Source: Pyrenophora tritici-repentis (Eukaryota; Ascomycota; Dothideomycetes; Pleosporales; Pleosporaceae). Taken from it: a DNA stretch of 64,000 nucleotides. A model generated the notes under the pieces. The model searched no databases. It was not told the origin of the DNA and was given only the letters and a program-made list of their open reading frames with translations. Shown piece after piece: positions 25,921 to 36,088 of this stretch (positions within the stretch are counted from its first letter, which is position 1; each line of letters opens with the position of its first letter). The position numbers and the translations under genes were made by a program. The stretch covers positions 2,046,001 to 2,110,000 of the forward strand of contig NC_089395.1 in the NCBI RefSeq assembly GCF_003171515.1, given 5' to 3'.

Positions 25921-27141
25921 TTACCGATACAGCAGCTCTTCGACCTCCTCTGCAATGGCCAGCGAACTCGTCAACCCAGGACTTTCAATTGCCAACAAAT
26001 TGACAAACCCTTCGTATCCTTCCTCTTTGTTTATATAGAAGTCCTGAAAATCCTTCCCACTGGTCGCCGCCAACTTGCCGAGCTTTGGTCGTATTCCCAC
26101 GTAATCCGGCTGGATAGCATCTCTATTTACGCCCGGCAGGTAGGTTTGAATGTCATCAATGGCCTGTTTGATGCTCTTCGTGTTCGGTATATAATCCGTC
26201 GGACTATCGGTCCACTCCACATCCGGCCCGAACCGTATTCTGCCACCCATATCCAGCGTGAGATGGGTTCCCAAACCGCCATGACCGGGTACAGGAGCCG
26301 GGTAAACGAGAGTTTTTGGTCTGGGACGCGAGACGCTGTAGGAGAAGTAACTTCCCTTTGCGTAGTACGGTTTCCGTTGGCGATGCTCAGGGAGGATCAT
26401 GTTTGAGATGGGGACTGCGAAGAGGCCGGCGGAATTTATCAGTGTTTCGCATGTTATTGTGGTTTCTTCTGCCGTGGTAGGGTCTTTTGTCGTGATCTGC
26501 CAGCCACCTTTGCCAGAATCTAGTGGTGTGATGGACACTACGGGTGACTTGAAGGCGCATATACCACCGCTGTCTTCAAAGTCGCCTTGTAGGTATTGCA
26601 TCAGGCTGTGCGAATCTACGATGCCGGTTGTTGGGCTCTCGAGCACGCCAGCTTCGGCGCGGACATCTGGTTCGCGGCGCTTTGCTTCTTCTTTGGTGAG
26701 GAAGTAGATGGGGACGCCAATGCTTTTGGCGAAGTCGTGGACTTTTTGCAACGCAGACATTTGTTCAGCGTCTTGTGCGACGATCCATTTTCCGGTGTTG
26801 CGATATGGGATGCTGTGTGTTTTGCAGAGGTCGTAGAGCATTTCTTTCCCGCGCAAACACAGCTTTGTTTTTAGAGACGTGGGACCGTAGTAGAGCCCAG
26901 CGTGGATGACTTCGCTGTTGCGCGAACTGGTTTCTGTGCCTACGGAGCCGTGCTTTTCAATGAGGAGGGTGGAGACATTGGGTCGTTGTTGCAGTTTTCT
27001 GGCTATTGCTAGACCAACTACGCCGCCGCCTATAATAGCGTGTGTGAAATCTGCATTTAGGGGGGTGCTGGATGAGAAGTGTCGGATGAGGCTTGGTGCA
27101 CGTCGTGATGGGGTGAGACGTGTGGCGCGTAATGAAAACAT
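25921..27141 (-). CDS. L2HGDH: L-2-hydroxyglutarate dehydrogenase, mitochondrial FAD enzyme
   Basis: A single uninterrupted exon of 406 residues. It oxidises the toxic by-product L-2-hydroxyglutarate to 2-oxoglutarate, normally in mitochondria. The N-terminus (MFSLRATRLTPSRRAPSLIRH) is rich in Arg/Ser without acidic residues, as expected for a mitochondrial presequence. The FAD-binding Rossmann motif AIIGGGVVGLAIARKL begins near residue 35. Family motifs follow: SSRNSEVIHAGLYY near residue 72, INSAGLFAVPI in the middle, and KGSYFSYS before the C-terminal substrate-binding half with VGIRPKL. The DAO superfamily assignment is firm; L2HGDH over other members rests on the HAGLYY and ARKL-type context. 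It is divergent from the Nudix gene with 393 bp between. Confidence 0.92.
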   Translation of the reverse strand: MFSLRATRLTPSRRAPSLIRHFSSSTPLNADFTHAIIGGGVVGLAIARKLQQRPNVSTLLIEKHGSVGTETSSRNSEVIHAGLYYGPTSLKTKLCLRGKEMLYDLCKTHSIPYRNTGKWIVAQDAEQMSALQKVHDFAKSIGVPIYFLTKEEAKRREPDVRAEAGVLESPTTGIVDSHSLMQYLQGDFEDSGGICAFKSPVVSITPLDSGKGGWQITTKDPTTAEETTITCETLINSAGLFAVPISNMILPEHRQRKPYYAKGSYFSYSVSRPRPKTLVYPAPVPGHGGLGTHLTLDMGGRIRFGPDVEWTDSPTDYIPNTKSIKQAIDDIQTYLPGVNRDAIQPDYVGIRPKLGKLAATSGKDFQDFYINKEEGYEGFVNLLAIESPGLTSSLAIAEEVEELLYR

Positions 27142-27534
27142 GGTTTGAGAGGAAGACTCCGCTGTAAGACAGAAGAACGAGAAAGCATTGACAATGTGGA
27201 AAGGACAGGGGATAATAGCAATAATGGGACAGGCGCAATGCTGAAGTTGATGATTGATGCTTATCAGTGACTTGAGACGCGATATGGATGACGTTAGGTT
27301 GAGCCGCTGTTCCTGACGCTAGCGAAGTGGGGGTGGACTTGATACCTTAATTGGTTTCTTAAGGCTGCCAACGTCTATTCTGACACGCAGATATTGCGAG
27401 CAGATTTAGTGACTTGCAAGAGACATAGACTCAGGTCTTTGCTGCTGCGACTTTGCGTGTTCGCTGAGATCCCCACTACGATACCAATTGGCTCGATAAC
27501 GTCATCAACACCCCTCCGACATCGCTCAAAGCCA
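27142..27534. promoter_or_regulatory. Bidirectional promoter of L2HGDH and the Nudix gene
   Basis: This 393-bp region lies between two divergent start codons and contains no gene. The Nudix reading frame stays open back to 27394 but without an ATG. Confidence 0.55.
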
Positions 27535-28317
27535 ATGTTTACGGCCCTTTGCAGTCGACGAGCAACATCACACGCTACTACCTATCTACTACCAAAAAGA
27601 TATTTCCACGCCACATCCCGCATTCTCGCCTCTCCACTTGTCGAGCGCGTCAACAAAGTCACAATGGCCTCAAACTCCGGAACCCCCAAAGTCACCTCCC
27701 TCGTGGATCTCCCCTCCTCGGACGCCAAATGGGTGAAGCTGCAAAAGGCGACCTATGTCGACGCCAAAGGCAAAGAGCGCGTCTGGGAGATAGCCTCACG
27801 CAAAACCACGGGCTCTGCTGGCGTCGACGCGGTCGCAATGGGAAATATCATCTATCACCCCACCAAAGCCCCCTCGACGATTGTAGTCATTCAATTCAGG
27901 CCGCCGGTTGGTGGCTTTACCGTTGAGTGGCCCGCTGGTCTTATCGACGCAGATGAGAAGCCTGAAGAAGCCGCTGTCCGCGAACTCTACGAGGAAACAG
28001 GCTACAAGGGCAAAGTAATTTCCACTTCGCCTCCCGTAGCTGCGGACCCGGGCATGACGTCGGCGAATCTTTGTCTCTGCATGGTGGAGATTCATTTGAA
28101 CGAGGGAGATCCAGAGCCGGAGCAGCATTTGGACGAGGGCGAGGACATTCAGAGGGTCAATATCCCAATTGCTGAGCTTTATACTAGGCTGGAAGAGTTT
28201 GCCAAGGAAGGTTATGTTATTGCGGCCAAATTATATCATTGGGCAGCGGGTGCGCAGTATGCAATTGACCACCCGGAGTTATTCCAAAAGGCAGGTAAGC
28301 CTGCTGTTAGGACTTAG
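27535..28317 (+). CDS. YSA1: Nudix hydrolase, ADP-ribose pyrophosphatase (YSA1-like)
   Basis: Predicted to hydrolyse ADP-ribose and related nucleoside diphosphate sugars to AMP and the sugar phosphate. No intron. From the first ATG (27535) it encodes 260 residues; the complete Nudix box lies at residues 135-157 (G-x5-E-x7-REL-x-EE-x-G-Y). The sequence between the two candidate starts is basic and hydroxylated (it includes YLLPKRYFHATSRI) and looks like a mitochondrial presequence. A second in-frame ATG at 27664 (context ACAATGGCC, good for initiation) gives a 217-residue form equal to the usual cytosolic enzyme. Both products may be made. ADP-ribose as substrate is inferred from overall similarity to the Ysa1 group. 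Confidence 0.9.
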   Translation: MFTALCSRRATSHATTYLLPKRYFHATSRILASPLVERVNKVTMASNSGTPKVTSLVDLPSSDAKWVKLQKATYVDAKGKERVWEIASRKTTGSAGVDAVAMGNIIYHPTKAPSTIVVIQFRPPVGGFTVEWPAGLIDADEKPEEAAVRELYEETGYKGKVISTSPPVAADPGMTSANLCLCMVEIHLNEGDPEPEQHLDEGEDIQRVNIPIAELYTRLEEFAKEGYVIAAKLYHWAAGAQYAIDHPELFQKAGKPAVRT

Positions 28318-29089
28318 GGGTGGAATGTGCATGCTATTGCATTGCATAATCACTAGCGCTTTGACGAGATATCAACAAGCGGTAAATGATAGAGAGATAG
28401 TCATAGTTTAGAGTGATGTCTATCTCCGAAGTTTACTATATGCCAGCCACTACGTTCTCGTTGCAGCGTCAATGGCGCGACCTGGCGCCCAAGTCATTTG
28501 CGACCACATCGCGAACTCAAGCGCTATGCCCAGATAAGGACCAGAAAAGGGCTTCTTGCAAAGTATACATGCAAAGTATACATATATACATCAATATCAG
28601 AATGAAAAATAAGTTAGGTATGTGTTGTCCCCCGTGAATTAGAAGTTAAAATTACTTTCCCCAGTGGTGAATCAAGGATGCTGGAGACTGGTCCTAGCCC
28701 ATGTACGTCTTCTTACTCAGTCCACAATGCCATTCCACGTCGCCTCCAGATCAAAGCGAGTAGCTACCTCCAAATCCAGCGCTTGGCAGCTACACGTGGT
28801 ACCCATCACCCTGACCCGGCAGGTGAGCAAGCGACAAGTTGTCGTGCCGTGCATTCTTTACCGTCTAGCTTAGCTCGAGAGTATGCGTACTCACTGTCCA
28901 AACATCGTTAGCTAAATGCGTTGTACGAATGCGAAGGCAAGTTTCATCTTATGCACAAAGACAGGCAGACAGACCGTGTGCGTACAAGCCGCCGGCAGAT
29001 TGAATGCGAAATGTCGCCGCGCCGTCTCGCCGCAAACGACCCGAAGAAACTTGACTGCCGCATTGTCTATACGTACCGAACAAAAATCG
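28318..29089. other. Intergenic region after the Nudix gene
   Basis: No gene seen. A tandem duplication of about 14 bp (TGCAAAGTATACA repeated) occurs at about 28557-28585. Confidence 0.5.
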
Positions 29090-29582
29090 CTAGTTAAGGT
29101 TACAGCAGTAAATGCTGCGGATTTTCCGATCGTAGGTGCTGTTGAGCGTTGGGACGTTGACGCTTTCAGTAAGGCTGCCGTATGAAATGTGACTTTTGTA
29201 AGCCGGGCAGCCGATATCCCTAACACCAAAACTGTCAGCGACGCGTGTAAACAAACAAAACCGAACCCGGTCGGGGGAGCGGAATCATCCTCTATAGAAA
29301 GTAAGGATAAACTTACAAGTAGAACTCGCACTGGTATCCCTTCTCTACGCGGAAGCTGCGCACCTTGCCATCGTAGTCGGCAAAGAGGTTATTCAGGTCC
29401 GCGCAGTAGCCGCTGTCACCAGGAATAGCGAAGCCAGGGTCTGAACCGCAGGTTTGGTCCTTGAAAATCGTGCAGCCACGACTGTCGTTGAAAGGGTTCA
29501 GCTTCGAGTGTGGTCTGCAAACGGATACAGCAGACGCGAAACTGCTCAAGAGAGCGACGATAGTTGGGATTTCGAAACGCAT
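29090..29582 (-). CDS. Small secreted cysteine-rich protein (effector candidate)
   Basis: Not a recognised family. The unspliced frame gives 89 residues and stops at a TAA that lies inside a perfect donor, GTAAGT (29316-29311). Splicing that donor to the acceptor at 29233-29232 (intron 29316-29232, 85 bp, with CTGAC just before CAG) keeps an open frame to 29090 and gives 135 residues. An acceptor 12 bases further on is also in frame. A signal peptide (MRFEIPTIVALLSSFASAVS) is clear. Cysteines are at 22, 37, 45, 60 and 85, plus 97, 131 and 132 in exon 2: eight in total, an even number suited to four disulphides, against five in the unspliced form. It lies 0.7 kb from a copia element. A role as effector or antimicrobial is inference from size, secretion and Cys content. 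Confidence 0.68.
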
Positions 29583-30247
29583 AATGTAAATGAGTGAAAT
29601 ATGCGATCAAGGGTGCTTTTAAGACAAAAGACACTTGTTCCGAGAGAACAGGATTCTTTGGTTGGTTGAGTTGGTCGGTACAAAAAGGAAGGACAAAGGG
29701 TCGATATAGAAAAAGCTGGGGTAGGACCTTTAAGTTCGGCGACGAACCCTCTTCTGGTGTTAGGAAGAGCCCTTTTCTATTAGAGCCGAAGGGGGGTCAG
29801 AACGAGCCGCAACGTGCAGCGGTGGTCATCATCATAAGCCAACCGTGTTCGTGGACAAGCTTAAATACGAGAAGAGGATCTACACCCGCTGCATCCGTAA
29901 TGAACAGAAGCGTGGGTGAGACTGTCTGATTATGGCCCGTGCGTAGCAACACCAAGGGGAAAGGGGCGTAGCTGGTCCATATTTCACCCCGGCATTTCCT
30001 TTGTTTGCACCGGAAAACCACGAGGGGTGATGGGAATGTGAAGTTCTCGGCATGGGCAACCCTTGATATCGAGGTCACCCGTCAGGTCTCCGACACTAAA
30101 ATGTGTAATAGGTTATACAGCTACACAAAGTAAGGCACCAATTATATTCAACATCTCTCGTGCGTGCGGAACAGTGCGTGACCTGGATTATTGCCGTTTG
30201 TTGGTGCCCATGCGGAGGCTGGGGACGCGCGTGACTTTAGGTGATGC
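29583..30247. other. Promoter side of the secreted protein gene, up to the copia insertion
   Basis: No gene seen. The sequence ends in the GATGC target duplication (30243-30247) of the retrotransposon. Confidence 0.5.
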
Positions 30248-30400
30248 TGTAACGGTGTGAGGAGAGGAGGAGGACTGCGTTGCATTGTGTAGCTATGGAG
30301 GAACTGCAGCTATATAGGTGTGTGCGATGAGAAAGTGTGGTAGCGATGGCCGTACCCAACTCTCACCCAAGTCGGTCTTGGCAAGTCCCAAACCGTTACA
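30248..30400 (-). repeat. Copia 3' LTR (element reads on minus strand)
   Basis: 153 bp with TGTAACGG/CCGTTACA inverted ends; base for base the same as the copy at 32930-33082. Confidence 0.96.
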
Positions 30401-30410
30401 CTCCCCCCCA
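30401..30410 (-). other. Copia polypurine tract
   Basis: On the element strand the sequence TGGGGGGGAG directly abuts the 3' LTR, the position where plus-strand DNA synthesis starts in LTR retrotransposons. Confidence 0.8.
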
Positions 30411-30433
30411 GCTGCCGTGATCAACAAAGCTGA

Positions 30434-32815
30434 CTAGTGCCAGTGCCATAGCTCGGTTGGTTCTGGTGTGTTTACATGAGTAGTAAGAAGCTGGCGAACA
30501 TTTTCAAGCCCTAGCTGTCTCACAAACTCGGCGTGTTTCTGCCTTACGAGGGACTTTGTGAGTCCATCTGCAGGCATCTCTGCTGTAGGGCACCACTCTA
30601 CACAGAGCCTTCCTTCCTGTACCTCTTGTCTTACCCACATTTGATGGGTGTCTACATGTCTTAGCTTCGTGTGAAGCCGTTCGTCTTCTTTCTTAACGAT
30701 CCCGACCGTCTGCTCGTTGTCGCAGTAGATCGTTGGTTGAATCTCCGGGTCGAACTTGATATGCTGGAAGACCTAGGTCCACCATTCCATCTCTCCTCCG
30801 GTTGCTGATAGAGCTATCAGCTCAGCCTCAGTTGTTGACTTCGTAACGGATCTCTGGCTATCAACTACTGAGGCTAACGTTGTTTTAAAGCAGCCCTTCT
30901 TTCGACGGCTCTTGAACTCTTTCGCTGCTGCTGCTTTGAATTCCTGTCCAAAAGGGTGCTTCTCTAGGTCTTTCCATCTCTTTGGCGGAGGCGGAAGCTC
31001 ATCCCTGTGTAGCCGTGATTTCTGTGGCTCTGTTTGCTGGAGTGCTTTGGCGAACGCAACAAAGTACGTGCCGAGCGTCTTCCTCTGTCTTTTTCCCGTC
31101 AGAACGTTAGACTCACTAACCTGACCGCTAGTCTCCTCACGTCTTGGAGCGTTGTTCGTTCGTCGATCTGGTGCCTCTGCTTCGACTGGCATCTGCTCCC
31201 AGCCTCGCGGCATCTCGACTGTTTCCAGCTCGTCTCTCTCGACTGCTTCCGGCTCGTCTCTCTCAACTGCTTCCGGTTCGTCTCTCTCGACTGCTTCCGG
31301 TTCGTCTTTCTCGACTGCTTCCGGTTCGGGCTCGGGCTCGGGCTCAGGCCGAGTCGTCGGTCCTAGAGTGCTCTCAGGTGTTGACAACGCGTGAGACGTA
31401 TCTTTGGCTTGCTCTGTTCGAGCGGCTTGCTCGGGCCAGCTTAGGCCACTCCAGTCTTCCTGCGCTGACTGCAGGAGCAATTCGATCTCCTGGTCGGTTT
31501 CCTCTACTGGTTCTGGAACGTCTAGTGTCGTCACCACCTCTCTCAGAATCTGTCGATCTGGGTAAACAGGCTCAGTCCCATCACTAGACATAAAGGCGAC
31601 GTCTCTCGTCCTAAGGACTCGTCCTAATGCTGGCATCCATCTCGTGAGCAGCGGTGGAGCTGACAGTCCTGTAGCTGCTGCAGTCTGCAGCACCGCATTA
31701 ACGTGTGGCTTATTGCGCGCTGGCTGTCCATCGTCTATACTAATCATGGACGAGCTCTGGACCTCAGCCTGCGGCTTTGTCTTCTTCTTAAGCCCCCGCT
31801 CTGTTGCTCTTAGTGCATTGGCCATCGAATTCGACGTAGGACTGTCTCTAAGCTCTGTGAACTTATCCTGAATTGCCTTGTCTGGCTTCCAGCCCTTTGT
31901 CCGAACTGACTGGTTAACGTACGGGCAGTTATCGAACTTGTGGTTTTCCCCATCAAGACACCTTGGTATCCATGGTCCTGAGCGTGTACGAGCTCCTTGG
32001 CTGTTGCCACTACTTGCTACCTCGAGTGTAGCAAAGGTTCCAAGTCCTGACGCGATTGGCCGTGTACGTCGGTAGTACGATCTGAACTCCGCGATCAAAT
32101 CCGCGATCAGCGGAAATTCTTCATCTTTCTGTTCCTTCTTAATAAGGTCCTGTAGCTGAGTAGCTGCCCAGCTATCGTCCAGGCCTCTAATCGACAGGAT
32201 AAACTCTTCCTGCGCTCTGTTGCCAGTCGTCTCTGGCATCTTGGCCTCCGTGAGGAGTCGGGTGATCGTCACCCACTCGTCAAACCATGTATCTAAGTTT
32301 GCGGTCTTTGGTCTCGTGCAGACTGCTGTGTACCGAGCTCTAAGTTGGTGGTTCCTCTCTCCAATCGATGGACAGAGGTGCTTCTTTAGCGTTCTCAGCT
32401 GGCTATAGGCGTCTGCGCAATCGAGGATTAGGTCTAGGTGTTTGACGTCAATTGTCTGCACGATCTCTAGGCTTAGGTTTCGGAGAGCCTTCTCCTTCGT
32501 GAGCCACCTGGCCTCGTCGCGATCGAATCGTCTAGCCCATGAGTTGTACGTAGCGAGCTCTGTCGCTGTCAAGTCTGGGATATCGATCTGCTCGTCTGTA
32601 AGAGGATTTCGAAATCTCCTTACTTCGAGCTCTTTAGGTCTCTCGTCTTCTAGCATCTTCAGCCTCTCTGGCGAAAGATCTGGGTTAACGTACTCCCACA
32701 GACCATTCCGGTCTGCGGATATCTTCCTCGTGAACAGCCATTTCGACCAATCGTCTGGCTTTCGGAGGGTAACTGACGCTCTCGTCACCTGCATTTCGTG
32801 CTCTTGAGTTGCCAT
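30434..32815 (-). pseudogene. Copia Gag-(deleted Pol)-RNase H fusion frame with one in-frame amber codon
   Basis: From the ATG at 32815 the frame is open for 680 codons, stops at TAG (30775-30773), then continues in the same frame without interruption to 30434. Residues 1 to about 280 are Gag. A degenerate zinc knuckle follows (RCLDGENHKFDNCPY, near 285). Around residue 385 the frame passes directly into RVLRTRDVAF, the segment just after integrase. A Pro/Glu-rich linker with octapeptide repeats follows, then the start of reverse transcriptase (PPPPKRWKDLEKHPFGQEF). It then jumps to RNase H (TKSTTEAELIALSATGGEMEWW). After the amber codon comes the RNase H end (LRHVDTHQMWVRQEVQEGRL and MPADGLTK). 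Two deletions therefore both preserve frame. It cannot move itself; a Gag-like product could still be made. Confidence 0.88.
31214..31333 (-). repeat. Five 24-bp tandem repeats inside the copia frame
   Basis: Units begin CTCGACTGCTTCCGG and encode an octapeptide of the type EPEAVERD on the minus strand; a short GGGCTC hexamer run (Glu-Pro repeats) follows on the + strand side. Confidence 0.85.
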
Positions 32816-32911
32816 AACTACCTAGCTAAATATGCTCCTAGTGTTGAGTGTCGTCGTATCGACAGCTTGTCTGTTAGCTGTATATCGGGTGAACGCAGCG
32901 ATTTAATTAAA

Positions 32912-32929
32912 GGCTTCCGGGCTCATAAC
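32912..32929 (-). other. Copia primer-binding site, initiator Met tRNA internal type
   Basis: The + strand reads GGCTTCCGGGCTCATAAC immediately before the 5' LTR. GGGCTCATAAC is the anticodon arm of eukaryotic initiator Met tRNA (anticodon CAU), so the primer would be the 5' half of that tRNA, ending just past the anticodon. Drosophila copia is known to use such a half-tRNA. Confidence 0.8.
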
Positions 32930-33082
32930 TGTAACGGTGTGAGGAGAGGAGGAGGACTGCGTTGCATTGTGTAGCTATGGAGGAACTGCAGCTATATAGG
33001 TGTGTGCGATGAGAAAGTGTGGTAGCGATGGCCGTACCCAACTCTCACCCAAGTCGGTCTTGGCAAGTCCCAAACCGTTACA
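32930..33082 (-). repeat. Copia 5' LTR (element reads on minus strand)
   Basis: 153 bp, identical to the LTR at 30248-30400, followed by the GATGC target duplication. Confidence 0.96.
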
Positions 33083-33538
33083 GATGCGGTTCGGCTGTTT
33101 TGTATGTCGTCGTAATTCAGATACCGGCTTACACCAATATCGCTTCGCCTTGAAACCGGCTGCCGTGAGACGGCAGTTATGATTGAAATCCCATGATATG
33201 CGCGGCTGTGGCGTCTGTATGACATCTGCACAAGAAGAACGTGTAAGAGGCCGGAGTGTATACTGAGAATCTAGCCGGCGGAAAGCGATCGTATGGTGTA
33301 CAATGCATCCACCGACATGGTTGCTCTGCCCCACATTGCGTCTTACAGCATTTCCTCAAGAACTAGTTTGGCTAAGAGTGGGATCTACTCTTGGCCCCAC
33401 TTGGCGATTGGTACAGCGATCCAGTCAAGACCCGGTGTGGTGTCTCTTCAAGATCATACGTTGGGGGACAGGATGCTGAGATGAGTCATTTCAGAGATTC
33501 CACGCTTGAGGACCTCTCATACTCGATCCCTGAAATCA
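33083..33538. other. Intergenic between copia insertion and HET gene 3' end
   Basis: No gene seen in 456 bp. Confidence 0.5.
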
Positions 33539-35521
33539 TTATATAATTTCAATGGTCTCCTCAACGCTGCTCAATGTCGGAGGGAACTCATTTATACCAA
33601 GCGGGAAATTGACTTCTGCTATTCCAATTCTCTTGTGATGACGTCCCACTTTTTGAAATACCAAAAACCGGTAAGGTCTAAACCCGGATGGGACGCAGGG
33701 CGAATGGTCAGCCATGTACAAGGCCTTGATGTCATCCTGCTTGTCTTTGTCTGACAACTCAGCGTCATTGGTAAAATCGCACTCGAACCTCCCGTTGTTG
33801 CAAAAATGGATCCAGGCAATTTTACCTGGAACCAAGTACAGCTTTTGAAATGTGCCAGTAATTCGCAATGTCGATCCGATCCTGGCGGTGGAAAGAAAGT
33901 GGGAATTTCCGGTGAGTTTATCTACCTGTTCCCAGCTCCCATTGTCCAGGCGGACATGCACAGTGTAATTTCGCTCTACTCCGTACACACCGGCTAGGAA
34001 ATATGCTTGACACGTAGCCGAAGTCCATGACCAACTGGGAAATCCGTCTCTTCTTTTCCGGTGGCCCTTGACTGCTGTCCAAAGCAAGGGCATGTAAGTA
34101 ATTGGAGTCTCTGGGTCTCGCAAAATAGGCATGCCCCAATAGTGAAAGCGAAATAGTCTGTTGAGCATTCCAGTGCATGCGTTGAGGACATCAGTTTCAA
34201 ATGAAAGGGCTCTGTTTGTGTAATTGGCCAGAATACTGAAAATTCGATTGGAGCTTTCAGTAAATGCGAGTGAGTCGTTCTGAAAGAAATAGTCATCAAG
34301 ACCCTCTATCCACCACGCATTTCCACAGTGGTGCGTCGGTCGCTCTAGTGGGATTTTAAACGATTCTAAACATACCATCTGGTCACATACATAGAATACT
34401 GCTTTTTCGTTGAGAACTAGCCTTCGGGCTGCAAGAAAGCCTTCTTGGTATGTCCACGCTCTTTTAGCCCATGCGCTTTGTTTGACTTCGTACAGAGGGC
34501 TGAATATTTCAGTAAATTCTGTATCCTTATCTAGTTTACACCTGTGCTGCGGTGTTCGGGTGTGTTACTGACGCCCGGTAATCCATGGTAGACCGAGTCA
34601 CCAGCAGCAGCAATGATGACTAATTGGGATTGCGAGTAGATGTAGTCCATTGCTCGAATTTGATCTTGCTTTTCAGCTAAGTCATTCTGGTTGATACACT
34701 ACAAAAAACGGTTAGCCGAAGAACACTAAACACAGTTCCACGCAACATACCACTTGATCGACCCAGAGATATCGATGGCCGATATTTGAAGTGACTGTGA
34801 TGGCATCTCGGATAGTTGGCGGGAAGTGATCAAAGTTTTCTTTTGGATCCCTGGTACTGCCCCATACATATGACAGGGTAACGTATGTGAAGTCAGAGTC
34901 CTGTGGTGCGGATATGACCTGCAAAGTTTCACAGTCGATGACCTTGAAACCGGGGATAGTCTGTCGCAGGACAGCATGACAGGAATGTGAATGATGAGAT
35001 TTGCAACTTTCCAACCAGTTTAAAACAGCTTCATAGTCAATGATATTGGGGTCAACAATACGGGTTGCTGGAGTGCTGGAAGTGTCGTGAAGTTTTGATA
35101 TGCTCCAAATATCTTCATGTCTTATGCCACCGAAGTACGTGCACATACGAACAAGTGGTATATGCCGTATACCCGCATTCAGGGGATATTTCTCACTGTT
35201 GAACGAATCAGTCGATGCTGTTGGACGTTCGGCAAGGCGACAGGTACATCCCACTATGAGCTCTCTTAGAGAGTCTTTATCATCGGAGGTGATATCTCTA
35301 TCGATACTGTCCTCACATGCCCACATTGGACACATTGGACAATCTGATTCCAACAGTTCCTTGGTAGATTCAGGGATCCTGAACAAATGGGGTTTGGCAC
35401 CACCACAGAGCGAATGATCTTCCCAAATAAGTCGCGGCCAATCAACAACGGAACAACGGTGGCAAAGGTCGCCTTGACGACGCCTTTCCTTAGCCTTGAT
35501 AGAGGAGAGCTGGGTATTCAT
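33539..35521 (-). CDS. Heterokaryon-incompatibility (HET) domain protein
   Basis: HET-domain proteins trigger cell death when genetically different hyphae fuse and are expanded in filamentous ascomycetes. Proposed exons are 35521-34751, 34698-34569 and 34530-33539, giving 630 residues. The first intron (52 bp, GT-AG) splits VDQV from CINQND, a conserved site. The second must be 38 bp (34568-34531) to link GLPGV to the downstream frame; this is very short, so a real frameshift is the alternative. HET motifs are YVTLSYVWG (near 210), HRYLWVDQVCINQND (near 250), QIRAMDYIYSQS (near 270) and WAKRAWTYQEGFLAARRLV (near 330). The N-terminus carries CHRC and CPMC pairs. The upstream open frame begins only with TTG, so the ATG at 35521 is chosen. 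Partner allele and specificity cannot be read. Confidence 0.85.
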
Positions 35522-36088
35522 ACTGAACTCGGTTCCATGTCCGAGGCTGAACGGGGAATGTCTCTTGAGCAATGGAGTGTGGTTGGGTCAACTTTTGGAG
35601 CGATGCACGGCGCAGAACTGGCCAGTGTGTTGAGCCAGATACAAGAGCCGCACGAGATTCGTGACGATAGCCCATAGAAAGAAAGGGTGCATGTGAATAG
35701 ATGGTAGGAAACAGCGCACCACAGCCTTATGTATGGATTAGGCAGCCACCCCGCTTACCAAGAAACTCGTGGCTTTTCGCGCTAGACCCAGTGTATACAA
35801 AACGCATTGAACATGCCAACCTACAAGACATCATAAGACAGATAGTGCGCTTCTTATTCATAATCGAGTACGACAAGACATACGTCAAGGTATATACTCT
35901 GACCGTAGCTTGACATTGCATACCCAACGCCACAAATTCATAGGTATCTTGAAAACGGGTCATAACCAAACGCCTGCTGCCACGACGTAACGACCACCCA
36001 GATCAATAGAACGCCTTCGCCACGTACAATACATGAAACTGTTCTGCGCCATCTCAAATATACAACCGTATAGTATATCACATTCGGC
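35522..36088. other. HET promoter and SPC24 3' region
   Basis: No gene seen in 567 bp. Confidence 0.5.

Larger units (their letters stand above)
30248..33082 (-). mobile_element. Complete Ty1-copia LTR insertion, internally deleted and non-autonomous
   Basis: The 2835-bp element reads on the minus strand. It has two identical 153-bp LTRs that begin TGTAACGG and end CCGTTACA, and it is flanked on both sides by GATGC (30243-30247 and 33083-33087), a 5-bp target duplication. Next to the 5' LTR lies a primer-binding site for initiator Met tRNA, and a polypurine tract lies next to the 3' LTR. The internal frame carries Gag, the segment just after integrase, the beginning of reverse transcriptase and RNase H; protease, the integrase core and nearly all of the polymerase are missing. 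Identical LTRs point to recent insertion, so a full-length helper copy probably exists or existed elsewhere in the genome. Confidence 0.95.

Noticed and set aside
28912..29331. 139-codon minus-strand open frame
   Set aside because: Overlaps exon 2 of the cysteine-rich secreted gene in another frame; lacks a signal peptide at an ATG and even spacing of cysteines.
30248..30400. LTR considered as a MITE because of its inverted ends
   Set aside because: An identical copy in the same orientation 2.7 kb away, with a primer site, polypurine tract and 5-bp target duplication, shows it is an LTR.
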